Source: a bacterium (GTDB lineage Bacteria > Verrucomicrobiota > Verrucomicrobiia > Verrucomicrobiales > Akkermansiaceae). From it: DNA of 64,000 nucleotides. Both the position numbers and the translations under genes were made by a program. Of the stretch, positions 1 to 8,482 are shown in pieces (position 1 is the first letter of the stretch; each line of letters starts with the position of its first letter). Below the pieces are notes generated by a model. The model was given only the letters and a program-made list of their open reading frames with translations. It had not been told where the DNA came from and did not search any database. Location: positions 1 through 64,000 of the forward strand of contig JAAEZT010000012.1 in the NCBI GenBank assembly GCA_018222765.1, read 5' to 3'.

Positions 1-297
1 AAGAGCGAACAGGCAAGAAAAAGGCCTCCCGCGAGAAGGCTTGAACTCTTTGAGTGTGACATAACAATAGTGCTCAAAGACGATCGACTAAAAATCGATA
101 TAGCGCGAGCGTTTTCGTCCGGATCGCTCCAGTGTCGACTGCTGCCGCAATCAAGGCATCAACGCCCGGGTCCCCCAAAAAGTGGATGAGACTTGCAAGC
201 AGATCCACCACACTGCCCGCCAACAGAAACTCTACGACCGATCCGCCACTTCATCGGAAAATGACGAATGAAGCCCAAGGTCAAATTCTAAGTCTGA
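1..297. other. Left-edge region without a convincing gene
   Basis: No gene can be supported here. Bases 3-44 on the plus strand read as an open frame ending in TGA (tail RTGKKKASREKA), which could be the basic C-terminus of a gene lying to the left of the window; this is a guess from only 13 codons. Just after it is a perfect 8-base inverted repeat, TCTTTGAG at 47-54 and CTCAAAGA at 73-80, with an 18-base loop and no T-run, so at best a weak terminator. A 99-codon plus-strand frame at 132-431 runs antisense into the glycosyltransferase gene and resembles no family I know. Confidence 0.3.
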
Positions 298-1380
298 TTA
301 GGAGGGGCGAAGGTTTTGGTATGTCTCATGGACAAGCTTCGCGGCCCGCTCCCAGGTGCAGGCTTGGTGGTCTTGTGAGGAATGCTCTGCAGCCTTGGCG
401 TGGGCCTCTTTGTTTTTTAGGAGTTCGATGATGTGGCCTGCCATAAGATCCAAGTCCCAATGGTCGGCGATGCGGGAATTTGTGAGGACTTCTGCGACGC
501 CCGATTGTTTTGAAATCACGGTTGGGATGCCGAATTGAGCTGCTTCGAGAGCAGAGAGGCCGAAGGGTTCGGAGACCGAGGGCATGCAATAAACCGAAGT
601 CCGGGCGAAGAGAGCATTAATTTTTGCTCTGTCGATAAAGCCGGGGAATTGAATCTGCTCATTTATCTGTAAGCGTATGCTTTCTTGAATGACTTCTTCA
701 AGTTGGTCTCCGGTGCCCGCCATGGCAAAGCGGGTGTCCGGGATGTTTTTAAGGACTTTGTCTGCGATCTTGAGAAAGTTGAGAGGGGCTTTTTGCTGGG
801 TCATTCGTCCGAGAAAGGTGACGAGATTTTCTGGCTGAGATGGGGTGGAGGTGATCGAGACGACACCGTTGTGAATCGGTTGAATCTTGTCCGGGTTAAT
901 TCCGTAGTGCTCGATGCATATTGACTTGGTGTATTCGCTCACGGTGATGACGTGATCGGCCTCGGTCATAGCCAGCTTTTCCAGATCGAAGATCCAATCA
1001 CGCACTTCTGGGCCGGCCCGGTCAAAGCTGAGTGAGTGGATGTGAAGGACGAGTGGCTTATTGAAAAGTAATTTAATTTTGAGTCCTGCGCGGAAAGTCA
1101 TCCAGTCGTGAGCGTGGATGATATCGAAATAATTATCCTTGGAACGCTCGAGGGCCATTCGGGTGAAACGGCTTACCCTAGAGGCGAGATCACCTGAGTA
1201 GGCATTCTGGGATTCATGGTAGGGATGAAGCTGACTTGTTTCGGGGAGAATGAGAGCGAGGTCCACATGATCGGTCAGAGCTCTGGTCAGGCCATCGCAA
1301 GCGACTCCAAGCCCACCATTGATGAAAGGAGGGAACTCCCAGCCGAGCATTAGGACTTTTTTTTGCATACCGATTTCCAT
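298..1380 (-). CDS. GT4-family glycosyltransferase (glycogen-synthase-like fold)
   Basis: A 360-residue GT-B glycosyltransferase. The N-terminus has the glycine-rich donor/acceptor loop WEFPPFINGGLGVA typical of GT4 proteins related to glycogen synthase. The C-terminal half has FLGRMTQQKAP, the usual GT4 strand-loop, and SEPFGLSALE, the E-x7-E nucleotide-sugar signature. No signal peptide is seen, so it should be cytoplasmic. An internal ATG at 1366-1368 (MQKKVLML) has a GGA about 9 bases upstream and may be the true start, 4 codons in. It is divergent from an alpha-glucosidase gene across 94 bases, which hints at a role in alpha-glucan metabolism; the exact donor and product cannot be read from sequence. 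Confidence 0.85.
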   Translation of the reverse strand: MEIGMQKKVLMLGWEFPPFINGGLGVACDGLTRALTDHVDLALILPETSQLHPYHESQNAYSGDLASRVSRFTRMALERSKDNYFDIIHAHDWMTFRAGLKIKLLFNKPLVLHIHSLSFDRAGPEVRDWIFDLEKLAMTEADHVITVSEYTKSICIEHYGINPDKIQPIHNGVVSITSTPSQPENLVTFLGRMTQQKAPLNFLKIADKVLKNIPDTRFAMAGTGDQLEEVIQESIRLQINEQIQFPGFIDRAKINALFARTSVYCMPSVSEPFGLSALEAAQFGIPTVISKQSGVAEVLTNSRIADHWDLDLMAGHIIELLKNKEAHAKAAEHSSQDHQACTWERAAKLVHETYQNLRPS

Positions 1381-1474
1381 GAGTCTGGCAGGTTTTTGGT
1401 ATGAATCCGAGGATTAGAAATTAGCTGGAAAATCAGTGGATAAAGTGGGGGTGTTATCCTAGCGTCCGCCGCAA
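1381..1474. promoter_or_regulatory. Divergent intergenic region between GT4 and GH31 genes
   Basis: These 94 bases separate two genes transcribed away from each other and so must hold both promoters and leaders. I could not pick out a convincing -35/-10 pair or operator. Assignment rests on gene geometry only. Confidence 0.4.
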
Positions 1475-3886
1475 ATGGAACCAGCCTTCGAGAAAGACAA
1501 TTACATCGAAACCGGAATGCCTAAGAATGCAGGCGAACTCTTCCCGGGCAAGGTCGTCAAGATGGAGGAAATTGAGGGGCGCTATCTCTTTGTATGCGAC
1601 AACCGGTGTGAGTTGGAGGTGATCGCGATCGATCCCAAGACGATTCGGTTTCGCTTTGCGCCGACGGGGGAGTTTAGTGACGGGTTTTCCTACGCAATCA
1701 AAGAAGATTTGGACCAGTCCGGGATGAAGCTCGAGGTGAAAGAGGGGGAGAAGGAGTTCGTTCTGAAAACGGAATCCCTCATGGTTTTTATTGCGAAGAT
1801 GGGATTACTCATTCGAGTGGAGGATCACGATGGATTCATCCTTAGCCAGGACGAGAAGGGATTTCATTGGTATGATAATGAGGACTTTGGTGGGGAGAAC
1901 GTCATACTCAGCAGAAATATTCAGGCTCGCGAACGCTTTTATGGTCTGGGCGATGTGCCGGGGCACAAAGATCTTCGCGGGCAGCGTCGTATGCTTTGGG
2001 GGAGTGATGTGTATGGCTATGATGCCTCCACCGATCCTCTTTATAAAAATATTCCGTTCTTCATCGGTCTTCATCATGACCGGGCTTACGGGATCTTTTT
2101 CGACAATTCGTTTCGTTCCAGTTTCGATTTTGGGGAAGAACGTTCGAGTGTGGCGAGTTTTTGGGCTCAGGGAGGTGAAATGAATTTTTATTTCATGGAC
2201 GGTCCGAAAGTCGCGGACGTCGTGTCGTCGTATTCCCGACTCACGGGAGTGCCCGAGCTCCCGCCATTGTGGGCTTTGGGATTTCACCAGTGCAAGTGGT
2301 CATACAAGAGTGAAAATGAGGTGATGGAAATCGCCAGCGGATTTAAGTCCCTGGAGATTCCCTGCGATGCAATCTATGTCGATATTGACTACATGGATGG
2401 CTTCAGGTGTTTCACCTGGAATTCCGCTGAGGATGCCTATCCAAATCCGAAACGCATGACTGATGCTCTTACGCGGGACGGGATTAAAACGGTGGCGATT
2501 ATTGATCCTGGCATCAAGATTGATCCTGAATACCACGTGTATCAGTCGGGGATTGAAAGCGACGTCTTCTGTCGTCGCATGGATGGTCCTTTGTTGAAGG
2601 GAAGCGTTTGGCCCGGTCCGTGTCACTTTCCAGATTTCACAAGCGAAAAAGCGCGTGATTGGTGGGCTGATCTTTTTCCTCCATTTATCGAGGAGAGCGG
2701 TTTGGCTGGGATCTGGACCGACATGAATGAACCGGCTGTCTTCAATGAGGACAAAACTTTCCCTCGTGATGTGCGTCACGATTATGATGGGCATGCTTGC
2801 TCCCATCGCAAGGCGCACAATGTCTACGGCATGCAGATGTCGAGGGCAACCCAGGAGGGTTTACGTCGGGCGTCGCCTGATCGCCGACCCTTCGTAATCA
2901 CAAGGTCTGCATACGCGGGGACCCAGCGCTATAGCTCTGCCTGGACCGGTGATATTCAGTCTACCTGGGAGCATTTGAAGATTGGTAACGGTCAATGTCA
3001 GCGTCTCTCCCTTTCAGGATACTCATTTGTCGGAACCGATATCGGAGGTTTTTCCGGTCGTTCCGATGGAGAACTGTTTGTTCGTTGGTTGCAGATGGGA
3101 GTCTTCCATCCTTTCTGTCGGGTTCATAGTTCGGGTGATGAAAATGAACAGGAACCTTGGTCGTTCGGTGACCCTTATACCGCAGTCGCCAAAAAGTTCA
3201 TTGAGTTCCGCTATCGTATTCTGCCGTATCTTTATACGGTGTTTGAAGAGCATGTTCGACTGGGCACGCCGATGCTACGCTCTTTAGTCAATCTCGACCA
3301 GAATGACACCGAGTGTCACGGGCGGATGGAGGAGTTTTCCCTGGGTACGGATTTGCTCACCTGTCCGATTTCCGATCCAGAAATCGAAGGGAGATGGTTT
3401 TATCTGCCGGGCGGAACGTGGTATGACTTTTGGAATGGGAATAAGATGGACGGTGGCGATGAAGTGTGGCGGGATGTCCCGCTGGACGAAACCATCTTGT
3501 ATGTGAGAGGTGGATCGATCTTGCCGCTGGCGCCCGTTAGGATGAATAGCAGCGTGCCGCTTTCCCACATGGAGCTTCATCTCTATCCGGATCAAGGCTC
3601 AGCGGAAGGTTCGCTCTATGAAGACTCGGGAGAGGGCTATGACTACCGCGATGAAAAGGGATCGGTTTCGAAGCGGCTCAGATTGGAGAGAACGGCAAAT
3701 GGAATGACATTAAGCCAGAGTCGAGTGGGCGAATTTACACCGGAGTACTTCGAGTATCATTTGGTGATCCATGGAACGGATCTTGAAGTGACCCAAGTCT
3801 CAATTGATGGTGGTGATGTTTTCCAGATCAAACCGGGGCAAGTTGTGAAGTTGCCGGAGAGCTTTGTGGCAGCTCACTTGAGTTAG
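1475..3886 (+). CDS. Glycoside hydrolase family 31 alpha-glucosidase
   Basis: An 803-residue GH31 enzyme, expected to release glucose (or xylose) from the non-reducing end of alpha-linked oligosaccharides by a retaining mechanism. The nucleophile motif IWTDMNEP is present with Asp416, and the acid/base Asp493 sits in WTGDIQSTWEHL. The motif DIDYMDGFRCFTW lies on an earlier barrel strand, and HPFCRVHSSGD on a later one. Domain order is an N-terminal beta-sandwich (about 1-230), the catalytic barrel (about 250-600) and C-terminal beta-domains. No signal peptide is visible, so the enzyme is probably cytoplasmic. Its stop overlaps the stop of rlmH by 4 bases. Substrate specificity (alpha-glucosidase, alpha-xylosidase or sulfoquinovosidase) is not settled; alpha-glucosidase is the default. 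Confidence 0.93.
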   Translation: MEPAFEKDNYIETGMPKNAGELFPGKVVKMEEIEGRYLFVCDNRCELEVIAIDPKTIRFRFAPTGEFSDGFSYAIKEDLDQSGMKLEVKEGEKEFVLKTESLMVFIAKMGLLIRVEDHDGFILSQDEKGFHWYDNEDFGGENVILSRNIQARERFYGLGDVPGHKDLRGQRRMLWGSDVYGYDASTDPLYKNIPFFIGLHHDRAYGIFFDNSFRSSFDFGEERSSVASFWAQGGEMNFYFMDGPKVADVVSSYSRLTGVPELPPLWALGFHQCKWSYKSENEVMEIASGFKSLEIPCDAIYVDIDYMDGFRCFTWNSAEDAYPNPKRMTDALTRDGIKTVAIIDPGIKIDPEYHVYQSGIESDVFCRRMDGPLLKGSVWPGPCHFPDFTSEKARDWWADLFPPFIEESGLAGIWTDMNEPAVFNEDKTFPRDVRHDYDGHACSHRKAHNVYGMQMSRATQEGLRRASPDRRPFVITRSAYAGTQRYSSAWTGDIQSTWEHLKIGNGQCQRLSLSGYSFVGTDIGGFSGRSDGELFVRWLQMGVFHPFCRVHSSGDENEQEPWSFGDPYTAVAKKFIEFRYRILPYLYTVFEEHVRLGTPMLRSLVNLDQNDTECHGRMEEFSLGTDLLTCPISDPEIEGRWFYLPGGTWYDFWNGNKMDGGDEVWRDVPLDETILYVRGGSILPLAPVRMNSSVPLSHMELHLYPDQGSAEGSLYEDSGEGYDYRDEKGSVSKRLRLERTANGMTLSQSRVGEFTPEYFEYHLVIHGTDLEVTQVSIDGGDVFQIKPGQVVKLPESFVAAHLS

Positions 3887-4323
3887 CGGTGATAAGGCTC
3901 GCCGCGTTTGATGGAATAGGCGCGGTAGAGTTGCTCCAAAAGAACGACGAGGGCGAGTTCGTGCTGTAAGGTTAGCGGAGAGAGCGCCCAGACCGCGTTG
4001 CATTGGGTGCGGAGATCCTGGGTGTGACCGTCGGAAGCTCCGATGAGGAGAGAGATTGTTTTGATGCCGGGATCCATTTCCCATTGGTTGACCCTCGCCA
4101 CGAATTGATCAGTGTCCCAGTCCTTGCCGCGTTCGTCCAGGGCGATGCGGAAAGTTCCTTCGGAGCGGGTGAGGAGGTCTTTTGAGACTGCTTCGGAATC
4201 TCCGGATTTAAGGTAGATGAGTTCGACCTTGGCGCCGCGCTTTAATCGCTTGAGGTATTCCTCGATACCGGTTTTGGCGTAGGCGAGGGCGGGTTTTCCG
4301 GCGGCGTAGATTTTCCAGTTCAC
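3883..4323 (-). CDS. rlmH: 23S rRNA pseudouridine-1915 N3-methyltransferase RlmH
   Basis: A 146-residue SPOUT methyltransferase that methylates N3 of pseudouridine 1915 in helix 69 of 23S rRNA using SAM. Family marks are LLIGASDGH (the knot loop, usually GGPEGH) and the C-terminal stretch LEQLYRAYSIKRGEPYHR, nearly identical in pattern to known RlmH tails. Length is slightly below the usual 155. Translation begins at GTG (4321-4323), overlapping the TGA of the AAA+ gene as GTGA, which indicates translational coupling. Being last in a membrane-stress-like operon is unusual for this housekeeping gene. Confidence 0.95.
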   Translation of the reverse strand: MNWKIYAAGKPALAYAKTGIEEYLKRLKRGAKVELIYLKSGDSEAVSKDLLTRSEGTFRIALDERGKDWDTDQFVARVNQWEMDPGIKTISLLIGASDGHTQDLRTQCNAVWALSPLTLQHELALVVLLEQLYRAYSIKRGEPYHR

Positions 4324-5978
4324 GATGAATGGAGCATGGCGCGGATCTCATCGGGAATGAACTCGCCTTCGGTGGCTTCGTTCATGGCGAGCCGCATTTG
4401 GGCACGCAGAGTTTCGAAGGGAATGGGCGGCCGACTCGAGGTGAGAATGTGATGGAGGGCTTCGAACGGTGAATGGGTCCCGGTCTTCACCAGACGAACT
4501 GCTTTGACTGCGAGGGCCTCGGCTCCTCCGGCGGTGACGAGTTCGGGAAGATATTCGCGGAGTTGACTCCATTCCTCATCGGCGAGCTTGACGCCTCGTT
4601 TTCCACAGAGAGCTTTTAGGAGTAAGAGGGCTTCTTTTTCCTCGCAGGCCGGGAAAATGGGGATTTTGACATCAATGCGGCCGGGGCGTTTGAGATCGAC
4701 TTCAATAAGATCAGGACGACTGGAAGCGAGAATCCAAACAAGCTTGCCGCGATTCCGCGGATTGGACATTTCCTTGGCAATCATGGAGTAGACCCGACTG
4801 GAAACGCCGGAGTCTCCGGATCCCGAGGCTCGTTTCCCGAGGGCCTGGTCAGCTTCGTCAATGAAGACCATGCAGCGGTCGAGGGCGTGAAGGAGGGAGA
4901 AGATCTTTTCGAGGTTGGCCTCGGTGCTGCCAACCCAGCGATCGCGGAAATTCTTGAGTGTCACGACGGGAACACCCGCTTCTCCGGCGAGGCATTCTGC
5001 GAGGTAGGTTTTGCCGGTGCCCACAGGGCCGCAGAAAAGGTAGCCCATTGGCATGGCGCTGAGTTCGTCGCGGCGCCAGAGATCAAGATCACGCCGGAGC
5101 CAGTCCTTGACGCCATCAAGTCCGATAATGTCGTCGAGCGAGCGGTCGGGTTCGACGAATTCGATTAATCCGGCACAGTCCCGTTCGACGAGGTCTTTTT
5201 TGAGTTGGCTGAAGTCGTTTTCGACGAGTGGTCTCTTGTCGTAATGACGACGGCGTAGGAGGTCTTCCACTGCGCTGACGGTCGCGCCGCGGAGTCGAGC
5301 GGCGGCCCAGGGGAGTCGCTCGCGAACATCTTTGACTGCCTCGGGGCAGGAATCTGAAAGGGCTTTCATGACGCCGGTGAGTTCTTCGACGGAAGGAAGC
5401 GGGATTTCCAGATCCGCAACGGAGGGATCATTGACGACGTGAGAGTGGAGTTCGTTGAGATTCTCCGAGAGGAGAAAGACGGCCTGCCCGTGAGAGGCGA
5501 GATTGTCGGAAGAAGCCCAGGTCCGCCAGATGCTGGCCATGGCGTGGAGATCATGGTTGAGGGCATTCGGAAGGGAAGGGCACATTAATTGCGCGCCTTT
5601 TAAAATTAGGGCCACGCGGGGGGCTTTGACTCCGACTGCTTCAAGATTGCGGGTGTAGGTAAGGTAGCGTCCAAGGAAACGGGAAGCGCGCAGTGGTTGG
5701 GTGGGGAGTTGGGCTTCCTTTTTGAGGCTGGGCCACTCGGAGAAGATTTCCTTGCCGCGTTCGACCCGGATTCCTTGGCCGAGGTCGTAACTGAGGACGA
5801 CATCGAAGCGAGGGAGGAGGACTTCGCTGAGGAAGTCGCTGAGGCTTCCAAGGCGAGGAGTTTTTAGAGGAAGGAGAAAGCGGTCGCTGACATTTCCGTG
5901 GAGAACAAAGCATCCGGCGGAACCACTTTCGTATCGAGCGATCGTTTCCTTGGCCCAGGCCGGGATGGAGGTCTTCAT
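4320..5978 (-). CDS. Ycf46-like AAA+ ATPase
   Basis: A 552-residue protein with a classic-clade AAA+ domain in its C-terminal half: Walker A GPVGTGKT near residue 317, Walker B MVFIDEAD near 370, sensor-1 region WILASSRPD and arginine finger RPGRID. The N-terminal half (about 20-270) has the look of a degenerate RecA-like domain (FDVVLSYDLGQGI, VALILKGAQ) without a P-loop. That two-lobed plan matches Ycf46-type ATPases of cyanobacteria and plastids. It has no membrane segment; it is probably recruited to partners. Start ATG (5976-5978) overlaps the stop of the 53-residue membrane protein, and its own stop overlaps rlmH. Upstream in the same operon is a PspA/IM30-like protein, so a remodelling role for that polymer is a reasonable inference, not shown. 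Confidence 0.85.
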   Translation of the reverse strand: MKTSIPAWAKETIARYESGSAGCFVLHGNVSDRFLLPLKTPRLGSLSDFLSEVLLPRFDVVLSYDLGQGIRVERGKEIFSEWPSLKKEAQLPTQPLRASRFLGRYLTYTRNLEAVGVKAPRVALILKGAQLMCPSLPNALNHDLHAMASIWRTWASSDNLASHGQAVFLLSENLNELHSHVVNDPSVADLEIPLPSVEELTGVMKALSDSCPEAVKDVRERLPWAAARLRGATVSAVEDLLRRRHYDKRPLVENDFSQLKKDLVERDCAGLIEFVEPDRSLDDIIGLDGVKDWLRRDLDLWRRDELSAMPMGYLFCGPVGTGKTYLAECLAGEAGVPVVTLKNFRDRWVGSTEANLEKIFSLLHALDRCMVFIDEADQALGKRASGSGDSGVSSRVYSMIAKEMSNPRNRGKLVWILASSRPDLIEVDLKRPGRIDVKIPIFPACEEKEALLLLKALCGKRGVKLADEEWSQLREYLPELVTAGGAEALAVKAVRLVKTGTHSPFEALHHILTSSRPPIPFETLRAQMRLAMNEATEGEFIPDEIRAMLHSS

Positions 5979-6136
5979 TCTACTGAGTCGGGATCGGGTG
6001 GCGGGGAGAAGCCCTGAGGAAGACCGGGATCTTCGTGGTGTTGGATTCGTTTGTCGGCGTAGGCTTTAAACCACCAGACTCCCCCGGCCAGTAAAATCAC
6101 CGCGATGGTGAGGAGCCAGAGGAGTTTCTTTTTCAT
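5975..6136 (-). CDS. Small single-pass membrane protein (53 aa)
   Basis: A short gene that is easy to miss. It starts MKKKLLWLLTIAVILLAGG, a lysine-rich start followed by one hydrophobic span (about residues 5-23), then a polar tail rich in His, Pro and Asp ending in PPPDPDSVE. It begins 16 bases after the stop of the PspA-like gene, and its TGA overlaps the ATG of the AAA+ gene (ATGA). This perfect fit between two clear genes is the main evidence that it is translated. It could anchor the operon's proteins at the inner membrane. I recognise no family. Confidence 0.75.
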   Translation of the reverse strand: MKKKLLWLLTIAVILLAGGVWWFKAYADKRIQHHEDPGLPQGFSPPPDPDSVE

Positions 6137-6152
6137 CTACGATGAGATGGAC

Positions 6153-6911
6153 TTAAGCAGATTCGCCTGGTCCCATGGTTCCTTGGCTGGTTTCGGAAGC
6201 GGGCTTGTTTTCGTCGGCAGGAGCGTCGGCCTCGAGTTCGATTCCTTCGGCAGCAGCGAAGTCGGCGAGCGCCATTTCGGCGAGAGCGTTCTGCTCTGCT
6301 TCCTGAGTATTGATGTCAGAGAGGTCAAGCTGGTCACGCGCGACACGGGCGCGTCCGGCTGCTTTGGTTCGTTCGTCTTCGACTATTTCTTCGAGACGGT
6401 TGAGAGTGTCTCCGGAGCCACCGATTTCAGTGACCATGCCGGCGGCCATTTCATTGAGATCGGCCATTGCCTTGGAGACTTTCATGTCATCAAGGTCGCG
6501 ACGGAGTTGCTCGATACGATCTTTGGCGGCCTTGATGCTGACGTCGCGGGCTTTCACGAGTTCCTTGTAGCGAGCGTCGGCGGTCTCCATTTGCTCACGG
6601 ACCTCGTCGTGTTCCTTATCGACGGTTTGTAGCTGAAGGGCGAGCTTACCGGCGGCTTCACGGTTCCCTGCTTTAAGATTGGCGGCGGTCTTGGCACGGA
6701 GCTCGCTTTCCTGCTTGTCGAGTTTCTTGGCCCGGGAAATCAGTTTCTCGACCATGCCGGCGTGGGCGGAGAGGCCTTTGTTGAACTCGGAAATTTGCGT
6801 GCGGAGGTTTTCCTTCTCGTTGGCGAGGAGTGCTTCCGGGTTCCTTTTTTCGAGTCCGCCGATGAAGAGCCCGAAGAAGCCTTTGATGAGATTTTTGATA
6901 CGTTTAAACAT
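6153..6911 (-). CDS. PspA/IM30-like coiled-coil protein
   Basis: A 252-residue, almost wholly helical and highly charged protein. It starts MFKRIKNLIKGFFGLF, an amphipathic first helix like the membrane-binding helix of PspA/Vipp1. RNPEALLANEKENL then parallels the DPEKLV-region of PspA, followed by long heptad-rich coiled coil (about 35-215) and an acidic Ala/Glu tail. PspA/Vipp1 proteins form ESCRT-III-like polymers that bind and stabilise stressed membranes on the cytoplasmic face. A longer in-frame start exists at 6962, but MFKR fits the family better. It is first in an operon with a tiny membrane protein, an AAA+ ATPase and rlmH. Sequence is divergent, so the assignment rests on architecture. 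Confidence 0.75.
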   Translation of the reverse strand: MFKRIKNLIKGFFGLFIGGLEKRNPEALLANEKENLRTQISEFNKGLSAHAGMVEKLISRAKKLDKQESELRAKTAANLKAGNREAAGKLALQLQTVDKEHDEVREQMETADARYKELVKARDVSIKAAKDRIEQLRRDLDDMKVSKAMADLNEMAAGMVTEIGGSGDTLNRLEEIVEDERTKAAGRARVARDQLDLSDINTQEAEQNALAEMALADFAAAEGIELEADAPADENKPASETSQGTMGPGESA

Positions 6912-7001
6912 TAGTCTTGGAAATGTTAGGGAAACTTTGTGCCAGCGATGGGCATACTGCAAGAAGAGACGAGGAGAATTCTAGGGTATTTTTGTAAGGG
7001 A

Positions 7002-7706
7002 CTAGGAGGGGTTGGAGATCTCGACGAAGTCTTTGACGATTCTGACGAACGAATCGGGTTGTTGCCAAGGGAGGCGGTGGCTGGCATTGGGGACGGAAAT
7101 CATGCGGCCACGAGGGATGCGGGAGACTGAATCTTCAGCGATGGCGCTGAATTTCTCGTCCTTGGTTCCGGTGAGCCAGAGGACGGGGCAGGTGATTTTT
7201 GGGAGTGCGGGGCGGAGGTCGGATTGCCGGCCCAAGCTCCAGTCACGGAAGCTGCGGGCTACTTGAGAACTCCTCTCGCTGGAAGGATGCTGAAATGCCA
7301 TTGAGACTCCGTGCGGGGAGTTAAGGAGTGCTTGCTCGTTCCAATGCTTGAGAAATGCTTCCCAGTTTGTTTCCGCCAGTTGGGCCCATTCCTCGTCCCG
7401 GGCTTTCCGCTCTTTGTGACCGTCTGCGATGCCCGGGTCGGCGGCAATAATAATGGCACCCCGCCATTTTTCGGGATAGAATAGCAGAGAGTGCAGGGCA
7501 ATACGCCCGCCCATGGAATAGCCCATTAGGAGGTCCCCGTCACTGGCTTGCTCGGTGACGAGTCTTCCGGCTTCGCGAAGGGTGACTTGTTTATCGGATT
7601 CGAAGAGCGACCAGAGATCGATGCTGTTGATTTCCTCGCCGAGGGATTTTTCGAAAAGATCCCAGTTGGTGTGGCATCCCGCCGAGCCATGGAGGCAATG
7701 GATCAT
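7002..7706 (-). CDS. menH: MenH-like alpha/beta hydrolase
   Basis: A 234-residue alpha/beta hydrolase. It has the oxyanion motif HGSAG, the nucleophile elbow GYSMGGRIA, the acid region TGTKDEKF and the catalytic His in NASHRLPWQ. The last two match the layout of MenH (SHCHC synthase, which removes pyruvate from SEPHCHC in menaquinone biosynthesis). The start chosen, ATG at 7704-7706, overlaps the TGA of the HAD gene as ATGA; a frame open to 7796 exists but would lie inside that gene. No other menaquinone genes are in view, so a general hydrolase is the alternative. Confidence 0.65.
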   Translation of the reverse strand: MIHCLHGSAGCHTNWDLFEKSLGEEINSIDLWSLFESDKQVTLREAGRLVTEQASDGDLLMGYSMGGRIALHSLLFYPEKWRGAIIIAADPGIADGHKERKARDEEWAQLAETNWEAFLKHWNEQALLNSPHGVSMAFQHPSSERSSQVARSFRDWSLGRQSDLRPALPKITCPVLWLTGTKDEKFSAIAEDSVSRIPRGRMISVPNASHRLPWQQPDSFVRIVKDFVEISNPS

Positions 7707-8410
7707 GGTTTCCAGAAGCCGAAGAGTTGTAGGACGCAGCCCCAGGCGAAAGCCTTGCGATTTTTCCAAGGGCTGGCTGGTTCTAGGATGCGCCATTGAT
7801 TGGCGACTCCGGTTTTGCGAACGCCGGGAAGGGGGTTGACGAGCGTGTTTTCCTGGCAGAGGTCGAGGAGGGGAAGATCGGCCTTGGAGTCGCTGTATCC
7901 GGCGAGGCCGCTGTTAATGTTGTGTTGGGCGAGACGAAGGACTTTCTCCTGCCCTTTGTGGTTCTCGCCGTTCATGTCGGGGAAGAGCGCGATTTTTTCA
8001 CCCCAATCGAATCGGGTGCCAAAGCTCAAGTGAAAGCCCAGAGCTTTGCCGATACCGCTGACCCAGAGCTCCGGGCTGGCAGACGAGAGAACGAGGATGT
8101 TTCCGTCCTGTTTGTGTTTGGCAATTTCATCGAGAATTTCAGGGTAGGGGAGTTTTGGGAGCCAGTCGGTGAGGAAACCTTTTACGTGGGCGTCGAGTTT
8201 TTGCCGACTCATGCCCCAGAGGTAGCAATGAAAGACACGCTTCATCCCGCCCGTGCCGAGGACTTTGGTGAGAGGCAGAAAGGCGATAAAAATGAAGGTG
8301 AGGAGGCGTCGTATTGGCTCGTTTTGAAGAACATAGCTCCGAAAAACGAGCTGGGTATCCCAGGGGATGATCGTTTGGTCGAGATCGAAGAGGACGTGTT
8401 TTCGAGGCAC
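7703..8410 (-). CDS. HAD-IB family phosphatase
   Basis: A 235-residue haloacid-dehalogenase-type phosphatase. Motif I is FDLDQTI (nucleophile and general-acid Asp), motif II is LVLSSASPE, and motif IV is GYSDSKADLPLL, which binds magnesium. A helical cap with a hydrophobic stretch (LLTFIFIAFLPLTKV) is inserted after motif I, as in the SerB-like HAD-IB group that hydrolyses phosphoserine or lipid-linked phosphates. It starts with GTG. It is translationally coupled to the MenH-like gene downstream. The substrate cannot be told. Confidence 0.85.
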   Translation of the reverse strand: MPRKHVLFDLDQTIIPWDTQLVFRSYVLQNEPIRRLLTFIFIAFLPLTKVLGTGGMKRVFHCYLWGMSRQKLDAHVKGFLTDWLPKLPYPEILDEIAKHKQDGNILVLSSASPELWVSGIGKALGFHLSFGTRFDWGEKIALFPDMNGENHKGQEKVLRLAQHNINSGLAGYSDSKADLPLLDLCQENTLVNPLPGVRKTGVANQWRILEPASPWKNRKAFAWGCVLQLFGFWKP

Positions 8411-8482
8411 TCTTGGAAGGCTAAAAGATCGGGGGCAAATTGGAATTTTAAATTTGGGTAAAGTGAGGGTAGATTCCTCTCC

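Noticed and set aside
132-431. 99-codon plus-strand frame at the left edge
   Set aside because: It overlaps the C-terminal codons of the glycosyltransferase in antisense and matches no family pattern.
7796-8461. 221-codon plus-strand frame opposite the HAD phosphatase
   Set aside because: Antisense shadow; the minus strand has all HAD motifs.
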